Part shown: positions 25,601-34,600 of the stretch, piece by piece
How positions within the stretch are numbered: position 1 is the first letter of the stretch
Layout: each line of letters opens with the position of its first letter
Source of the DNA: Actinopolyspora lacussalsi
GTDB lineage: Bacteria; Actinomycetota; Actinomycetes; Mycobacteriales; Pseudonocardiaceae
Assembly: GCA_030803735.1 (NCBI GenBank)
Contig: JAURUC010000001.1
Coordinates: 3,861,501 to 3,925,500, forward strand
DNA length: 64,000 nt
Direction of reading: 5' to 3'
The notes under the pieces: generated by a model
Database searches by the model: none
Told to the model about the DNA's origin: nothing
The model's input: the letters and a program-made list of their open reading frames with translations, nothing else
Translations under genes and position numbers: made by a program

Positions 25601-28600
25601 GTTCTGGGGCAGCTGTCGGATGTAGTCGACCGCGAGGCACGGATGCATCGCGCTGTGCTCGGCCCGGAAGCGCGGGAGCGCGTCGAGCGACACTTCGCGA
25701 AGGTGGAACGGTTCCGCGGCTCCGGCGGAGCCGACGAAACATCCACGCCTGCGGTGGAAACATCGGTCTCCGAGGTGAAAGCACCGGTTCCGCCCGGAGA
25801 GGTCGTGACCACCCCGGCGCCGGGTGCCGCACCCGACCCGCCCGCCGGATCGAACGGTGGGACGGTCGGGCTCTCCGACACGACTGGGTTCGCCGAGACG
25901 GCCGAGCCCGCCGGTCCCACCGACGAGGAAATCACCTCGGTGGTGGAGAAGGCGCTGCGCGAGCAGCTCTACCTGCGTCCCGACGAGATCGATCCCGAGC
26001 TGAGCTTTAGCGAGATGGGGCTGGACTCCATCGGTGCCGTGGAGATCGTGCGCAGGCTCAACGACGCGTTCGGGGTCAACATGGACTCGGTGGCTGTCTA
26101 CGATCAGCCGACGATTCCGCGACTGGTGCGGTTCGTGCGTCACGAACACTCGCGGGGCCGGGAGCTCAGGAGATCCGTCGAGACGGACACCGGCCACACA
26201 TCCGAGGAGCTCGTCCCGCAAGAGCGGGTGGAAGAGCCAACGGCGGGAGAAGACGTTCCGGTGTCCGGGCAACAGCACGGAGTCCGGGAATCCGTCGTCC
26301 CTGCGCTCGGAACCGTGAGTCTGTCCGGGCTGGATGCTTTCGCCGGCCGGAGCGGTGCCGCCGGGGACGAGGTGCCGTCACTGCCCACCCACCGGACGGT
26401 CGAGGGTTCGCCCGAGGAGGGGCGGAGGGCAGAGCACGCCGCGACGGTGTCCTCGCGTGAGGCGGGTTCCGAGGCCCCACACGGCCCGGAGGGCGAAGCC
26501 CGCCCCCGTGATCCGGCGAGCCACTACTCCGGGGAACGGCCGATCGCGGTCATCGGTATGGCCGGACGCTTTCCCGACGCGCCGGACCTGGAGAGCTTCT
26601 GGCGCAATCTCGCCGAGGGGCACGACAGCATCCGCGAGGTTCCGGCCTCGCGGTGGAACGTCGACGAGGTCTTCGACCCGAACAACACCCGGGGCCATAC
26701 CTACAGCAGGTGGGCCGCACTGATATCCGATGTGGACAAATTTGACGCGGAGCTGTTCCGGGTTTCTCCGCTGGAGGCCGAGTCCATCGATCCGCAACAA
26801 CGACTGTTCCTCGAAACGGCATGGCACTGCCTGGAGGACGCCGGATACGCCGTGCGTAGGGGCGATCACGAGGAACGTCCCCGTTGTGGGGTGTTCGTGG
26901 GTTGCGGTTCCGGGGATTACACCGAGCTGTTGCGCGAGCGAGGACGCGATACCGAGGCACACGCTTTCCTGGGGAACTCCTCCGCCGTGCTGGCCGCTCG
27001 TATCGCCTACCAGCTCGATTTCGCCGGCCCTACGGTTTCCGTGGACACCGCCTGCTCGTCCTCGTTGGTGGCGGTGCATCAGGCGGCCGAGAGCATCGCG
27101 CGCGGCGAGTGCACCACGGCTCTGGCCGGTGGTGTGGCAGTTATGAACACCCCTCGGATGCACGTGATGACCAGCAGGGCGGGAATGCTCTCGCCCACCG
27201 GTGACAGCTCTCCGTTCGACGCCGCCGCCGACGGGATCGTGCTCGGCGAAGGTGTGGGCGCGGTGCTGCTCAAGCCGTTGGACGAGGCGCTGGCCGACGG
27301 CGACAACGTGCACGGGATGCTGCTGGCGGGCGGAATCAACGGGGACGGCCACACCAACGGCATCACCGCTCCCAACGCCACCGCTCAGGTCGAACTCATG
27401 CGCCGGGTCTGGGACCGCGCGGGGGTCGGCGCCGACGACATCGGATACGTGGAGACGCACGGTACCGGCACTCAACTGGGCGATCCCATCGAAGTGTCGG
27501 CGTTGCAGTCCCTGTTCGCCGCCAGGGATACCGCTAACGACCCCTGCCTGATCAGCTCCGTCAAGGCGGCCGTCGGTCACACCACCATGGCGGCCGGTAT
27601 AACCGGCCTGCTCACGATGCTCCTGGCGCTGCGCCACGGCGCTGTCCCGCCCACCGCCGGATACGACACGCCCAATCCCGCGATCGACTTCACCCGGGCT
27701 CCGCTACGGGTGGCGGAACACCGCGCGGAATGGCCGGTGAATCCGACTACCCGCCGACGGATCGGTGCCGTGAGCAGCTTCGGATTCAGCGGTACCAACG
27801 CACATCTGGTGGTGGCACAGCCCCCGGCACGACCGGATAACGGCGAGCCGCGGGAGATGCTCGGCGAGCTGCCCGTGCCGATCTCGGCCCGTACCCCACA
27901 GGCACTGCGGGACGAGTTGGGTCGTCTCGCCGGACATCTCGCCTGCGACCGGGACGAGCCGGCCGAGACGGGGACGCGACTCCTCGACATCGCCCACACC
28001 CTCGCCACGGGACGTGCGCATTACCGGTGCCGTGCCGTGGTGTTGGCCCACGACGTCGAACGGCTCGGCGAACTGTTGCGCGAAGCGGCCGCGACCGCCG
28101 TTCCGGCGAACGGTACCCACCCGGAGCCGTTCGGATACTCCTCCGAACCGGAGGCACTGCGCAAAGCCCGGGAATTCCTGGCAGGCGAGGAACCCGACTG
28201 GAACGAGTTGTGGCGGAACGCCTCGCCGGTGCGGGTTTCACTGCCCTCCCGGAACCTGCTTCGGGAACGTCACTGGGTCGAGGTGGACGACACCGGAGGT
28301 GGAACACCGCCCGCACCCGATCGGGAGACTGAGGACGCCTCGCCCGGGGTCCACCACTTCAGCGGCTCCGAGCCGGTGGTGCGCGATCACCGAGTGGCAG
28401 GCAGGGCGTTGCTGCCCGGTGCTTGGTCGCTTTCGCGAGCCGCACGCGCGATTCTCCTCGAACACCTCCCCGCCCCGTTCGCGCTGCACGGTGTCTGCTG
28501 GCTTCGACCGGTCGAGGCCGGTGACGGGGGGTCACTGCGGTTGGACGTGCAGCGGCGGACGGAATCGTCCCTGCGCTTCGAGTTCCTTCCCGACAACGGG

Positions 28601-31600
28601 GCGGGCTGTCACGCGCGTGGTGGTGCGCGTCCCGTCGACCCGGCTTCGACGGACGAGGCGCGGCGTCGCGTGGAAACCGATCCGGACGACTTCCCGAACA
28701 TCTGGTCGCGGCAGCGGATCTACGAAGTCTTCGCCTCCGCCGGTATCGACTACGGTCCCGCCTTCCGAGTGCTGCGGCGGGTCGGGTTCGGCCCGGACAC
28801 GGCGCTGGGGGTTCTCGACGACGAAACCGACGGGCGAGCGTCGGACACCGACGACGTACTCAGCCCGTTCCTTCTCGACGGCGCGATGCAGGTGGTGGCG
28901 GTGCTGGCCGCATCGGCGGAGTCCCATTCCTCGCCCGCGCTTCCGTTCGCGGTGGAACGCATGGAGGTGTACGAACCACAAGCCCGGCCCCGTTACGCAC
29001 ACGCCGTGCGTGAGCGTTCCGACTCCTACACCGTGTCCGTAGTCGACGAAGCGGGTTGGGAGTGCGTTCGTTTCAACGGACTGGTATTGCGCGCGCCCAC
29101 CGTGCCGGAAAGCGGCGCGCGGCAGCCTTCGGCACGCGGTACGTCCGTTGATCCGATGGTTCACGTCCCCGTGCTGCGGGAGATTCCACGCGCGGCGATC
29201 GCGACCGCGCGGCGCGAGCCGGAAAAGCTCGTGCTCGTGCACACCGCTGCCCGGGCCGAGGAAGCGGCGCGCCTTCGTCGGCTCCACGAACGCCGCGGCG
29301 ACACCGTGGACTCCGTCACCTTCGCCGAGGCCGAGAGCGCCGTGTCCTCCCACCCCGACACGGTCTGCGTACTGGTCGGCGGCGACGAGATCCGCAACGG
29401 AGCTGTCGGGGCAGGGCTGGCCGTGCTGCGGCTGGTCAAGGCATTGCTGGCCGCGGGGCTCGGGCAACGTCCGCTCGTGGTCAAAGCGGTACTGGACACC
29501 GCGGTGTCCGGGGAGCACGATTCCGCTCCGCATCCCGACGCTGCGGTGGTGCTCGGATTGTTGCGCAGCGTCGCGGCCGAACATCCCGATTGGCGCGTCG
29601 GTTGCGTCGACGTGCGCGGTGCGGACTCGGACTCCCAGGAGCTCGTCCCGTCCGAGGACTGCGCGGAACGTTTCGTGCTGCTGCGCGACGGGAAGAGATT
29701 CGTGCGTGAGCTCGAACCCGCCCGGTTCGGGGACTCCGACGAGTCTCCCTTCCGTCCCGGCGGGGTGTACGTGCTGTTGGGTGGTGCGGGCGGAATCGGC
29801 GTCGAGCTCAGCAGGCACCTGGCACGAACGGTCGCCGCCAACCTGGTCTGGATCGGACGCCGTCCGCTCGACGACGAGGTGCGGGCCGCCATGGACTCCG
29901 TACGCGCCCTCGGCGGCGAAGTCCACTACTTCCGGGGCGACGCCGCGGATCCGGCTTCGCTGCGTGCCTGTGTCGATCGGGTCCGCGAGACCCTGGGAGG
30001 TGTCGACGGAGCCTTTCACGCCGCGATGGTTCTCCGGGATCGCACCCTGGAGCGGTTGTCCGAATCGGATTTCACCGAGGTGGTGGCCCCCAAGGATATC
30101 GGCGCGGTGAACTTCGCGGAGGCACTGCGCGACGAGACCCCGGACTTCGTGGTCTACTTCTCCTCCGCCGCGTCGTTCACGGACGCTGCCGGCCAGGGCA
30201 ACTACGCGGCGGCCAGTACCTGTGAGGACGCCTGGGCGGCACGGCTACGCGCAACGGGTCTGCCGGTCACCGTCGTCAACTGGGGATTCTGGGGCAGCGT
30301 CGGCGCGGTGGCTCAGCAGCGTTACCTGCGAAGGTTCGCCGAACTCGACGTCGAATCCATCGAGCCCGCCGAGGGATTCGCGGCTCTGACGAGAATACTG
30401 GCCGCTCGGGTGCCCCAGGCTCTCGTGGTCAGGGCGGGCTCAGCCGGAAGGCGAGCCCTCGGAATACGGGACCCCGGCTCCGAGCCCGGCGAACAACGGC
30501 CCTCGGATGCCGGTGCGGGTGCTACCTCCGGGGAAGGTTTTCACGCGCTGGACGCCCTCGCCGCCGCGGAGTTGCGGGACGCCCTGCTGCCGCTGCTCGG
30601 CCCACTGCCCGCGTCCCGGTCGGAGCTCGCCGATCGGCTGGGAGTCGTCGAATCGCGACTCCCGCTGTTCCGGGCTCTGCTGCGGATTCTCACCAGTACG
30701 GGTGAGCTCGATTCGTCCGAGGGACGGATACATACCGGTGAGCGATCCGTGCCACCGGAGTCCCCGGCCTCCTTCGCGGCCCGCTACCCCGAACTGGCAC
30801 CACACCTGGAACTGACCGGTCGGTGCGTCGGCGCGCTGCCCGAAGTGCTGCGTGGCGAACTCAGCGGCACCGAGGTGCTGTTCCCGAAGGGGTCCATGCG
30901 ACTCGTGAGCTCGATCTACCGGGACGGGACCGGTGCCGAGTACTTCCACGACGAGCTGGCGCGGCGCGCCGTCCGGAGCGTGGAATCGGTACACCGCGAA
31001 CGGAAACGCCGGGCACGGTTGCTGGAGATCGGTGCGGGGACCGGTACCTGCACCGCGTTCGTGCTGCGTGAACTGGACGAAACGGGATTCGAGGTCGACT
31101 ACACCTACACGGATGTTTCCTCGGCGTTTCTGCGGCACGGTGAACGTGAGTTCGCGGACCGCGACCCGGAGGTCGAGTTCCGAACCCTGGACATCGAACG
31201 CGATCCCTCGGAACAGGGATTCGAAACTTCGTACTACGACGTCGTGATCGCCACCAACGTGCTGCATGCCACCGCCTCGCTGCACGAGACGCTCCACAAC
31301 GTTCGTTCGCTGCTTCGTCCCGGCGGCACCCTGCTCGTCAACGAGGTGACCAGGGCACACCATTTCCTCACCCTCACCTTCGGGCTGACGACCGGGTGGT
31401 GGCGTTTCACCGATCCCGAGTCCCGGCTGCCGGACTCCCCACTGCTCTCGCCCCGGAGCTGGCGGCAGGAACTGCAGAACCACGCTTTCGACGAGGTCGA
31501 GATCACCACGGTCCCGGGGACGCGGCCGGCGGAGAGCGAGCAGTGCGTGTTCGCCGCCGTCCGGGGCGAATTCGCCGAACCGGGGGAAGAGCCGGGGGAA

Positions 31601-34600
31601 GAGCCGGGGGCGTCGGAGATGATCGACCGGGTGAAACGTGCCTTCGCGGACGTGCTGAAGTACCGCGAAGCGGATCTGGATCCCGACCTGACCTTCGAGA
31701 ACTTCGGGGTGGACTCCCTCGTCAGCCAGGAGATAGTCCGAAGGCTCGAATCCGATCTCGGTGAGCTGCCCGCCACGCTGCTCTTCGAGCATCCCACCAT
31801 TCGCCAACTCGCCGAACGGTTGCACACCGAACCCGGCTCGCGTCCCACCGGGACGAGGCGTCACGGATCGGACTCCGGGGCCGGGCCGGTCTCCGAACAC
31901 GTCGCGGAGCCGCCGACGGAGCGAGGGGAAGAGCGGCCCGAGGGGCGAGCGGGTTCGGAGGGGGCCCACTCCGTCGCCGTGACGGGGGAATCCACGGCGG
32001 ACGAGCACACCGGGGCGAGTGAGGTGGGTTCCCCGGACACCGACATCGCCGTTGTCGCGATGGCGGGGCGCTACCCCGGTGCTCCCGATCTGGCGACCTT
32101 CTGGGACAACCTGCGGCGGGGAGTCAGCAGCGTAACCGAGGTTCCGCCGGAGCGCTGGGACTGGCTCGAACACGCCGATCCGCCGCGCACCGGGGAGGAC
32201 GGCGGCTACGCCCGGTGGGGCGGCTTCATCGATGGTGTGGCCGAGTTCGACCCCGGTTTCTTCGGGATACTGCCCAGTGAGGCGGCGGACACGGATCCAC
32301 AGGAGCGGTTGTTTCTCGAAAAGGCCTGGGAGGTGCTCGAAGAGGCCGGGCACGTGGGGCCGACGACCAGGGAGCCGAACACCGGAGTGTTCGCGGGCAC
32401 CATGTACGCCTCCTACGGGCAGCTCGCTGCCAGGGCACGACAGGACGGCATCCCCACCGCGGCTCACTCGGCCGCGTGGTCGATCGCCAACCGGGCTTCC
32501 TACGTGCTGGATCTGCGCGGCCCCAGCTTCGCGGTGGATTCCGCCTGCTCTTCCTCACTGCTCGCGGTCCACCTGGCCTGTGAGTCGCTGCGTAGGGGCG
32601 AGTGCCGCATGGCGATCGCGGGCGGGGTCAACGTGATCCTGCACCCCGATCACCTGAACGCGCTCGGTGCCAGGAACATGCTCTCGCCGAACGGACGATG
32701 CCGGGTCTTCGATGAGGCCGCCGACGGCTTCGTGCCGGGCGAGGGGGTGGGAGCGGTACTGCTCAAACCGCTTCGGGACGCCGTCGACGACGGTAACCGG
32801 ATCCTCGGGGTCATCAAGTCCGGAGCGGCCAACGCCGGGGGGAAGACCTCCGGATACACCGTGCCCAACCCCGACGCGCAGGCAGACCTCGTCACGGACG
32901 CGCTGCTCCGATCCGGAGTGGAACCGGCGTCGCTCGGTTATGTCGAGGCGCACGGTACCGGTACCGAGCTCGGTGACCCGATCGAATGCGCGGCGCTGAC
33001 CCGTGCGTTGCGCCGAGCGGGCGACGGCACCACGGACTGCGCGGTCGGTTCGGTCAAGGCGAACATCGGTCATCTGGAAGGTGCCGCGGGGATCGCCGGG
33101 TTGACGAAGGTACTGCTGCAGCTCGCCCACTCCCGGATCGCTCCCAGCCCGAACCTGGAGCACATCAATCCCAAGATCGACCTCTCGGAATCACCACTGC
33201 GGCCGGTCGCTGGTGGGCAGGCCCCGTACTGGGCCGGCCCACCCTCGGCAGCCGGGGACACCGGGGTTCCGCGCGACCGTGTGGCCGGGGTCAGCTCCTT
33301 CGGGGCAGGCGGTGCCAACGTCCATCTCGTGGTGACGGAACACGGCGAGCGGGCCGGAGGTGTCCGCGCGGAACCGTCCCGGAACCGGCGAACCGAGGTC
33401 TTCGTGCTGTCCGCACCCACCGACGGTCAGCTCACCGAACTCGCCGGAGCTGTGGCGCTGTCGTTGCGGGACCCCGACGAGTCCCACGATCTCGCCGCGC
33501 TCGCCTGGACTTCCCAGTTCGGACGCCGCGCGTTCCCCCACCGACTCGCGTTCGTCACCGACAGCGTTCCCGAACTGGCCGAGGCGTTGCTGCGTTTCTC
33601 GGAACGGGGCGAGACCGGAACCGACCACGACCGGGTTCGGGTCTTCCACGGTACGGGTTCCGCCACGCCGGGGAGCGTCCCCGAATCGGAAGACCCCGCG
33701 GCACTGGCGAGTTCCTGGAGCCGTGGAGCCGAGGTCGACTGGGAACGGTTGTGGCGCGGACTTCGCCCGGGCAGGGCCGCTTTCCCGACCACGCCCTACC
33801 GACGTCGTCGATACTGGTTGGCCGAACCGGGCGGCCCCCGTTCCGGAGCGGTCGGCGAGAGTGGTTCCGGCGCCGCGCGGCCCGGCCGACCCGACGCGGC
33901 GCGGGAGGACGTGCCCGTCGAGGCCGGCGGTGGGGAAGACCTTGATTGGGATGCCGGGGAAACCGACCCGGTGAGCGCGGCCGACATCGGCTGCGAGTAC
34001 CGCACGGCGGCGTGGCGTTCGAGGCCGTTTCCCGATACCGGGGCCCCGCTTCCCGAGAACCTGCTGCTGGTGGTGGAGGAGCCGGACCTGGCGCGACCCG
34101 TGATGGAGGCAGCCGCCGTGCGCGGCGTTCGGTGCCGTGTCGCAGTCGCGCGCGGTTTCTCCGAAGCGGATCTCACCGTCGCGGAAACCGATGTGCACGT
34201 GTTCGATCCCACCGACCCCGAGCGCCACGCCCGGTTGGTGGGCGAGCTCGGTACCACCGGGGTGCTGCCGGATGCCGTGCTGCACCTCCTTCCGGAGGAG
34301 ACCGCTGGTGATCCCGCTGGTGGGGCGCGTTCGGTCTTCGCGCTCGCCGCTCGGTTGCTCGAACGCGCGGGTGGAAGCCCGCTGCACTACGTCGCCGCGT
34401 GCTCCGGCGGCGGGGCGGGGAGCGCCGCGGTGGCGGGAGTGCTGCGCACTCTGGGACTGGAACACGGTTCCTTCTCGGGCGGCGAGGTCGCGATGGAGGG
34501 GGCCTCGCCCGGGAACGAGTGGTGGGCGGATCCACTGCTTCGCGAGCTCTCGCTGCGGGGGACCGTTCGTCGGGTGCGCTACCGCGACGGCGAGCGGTTC

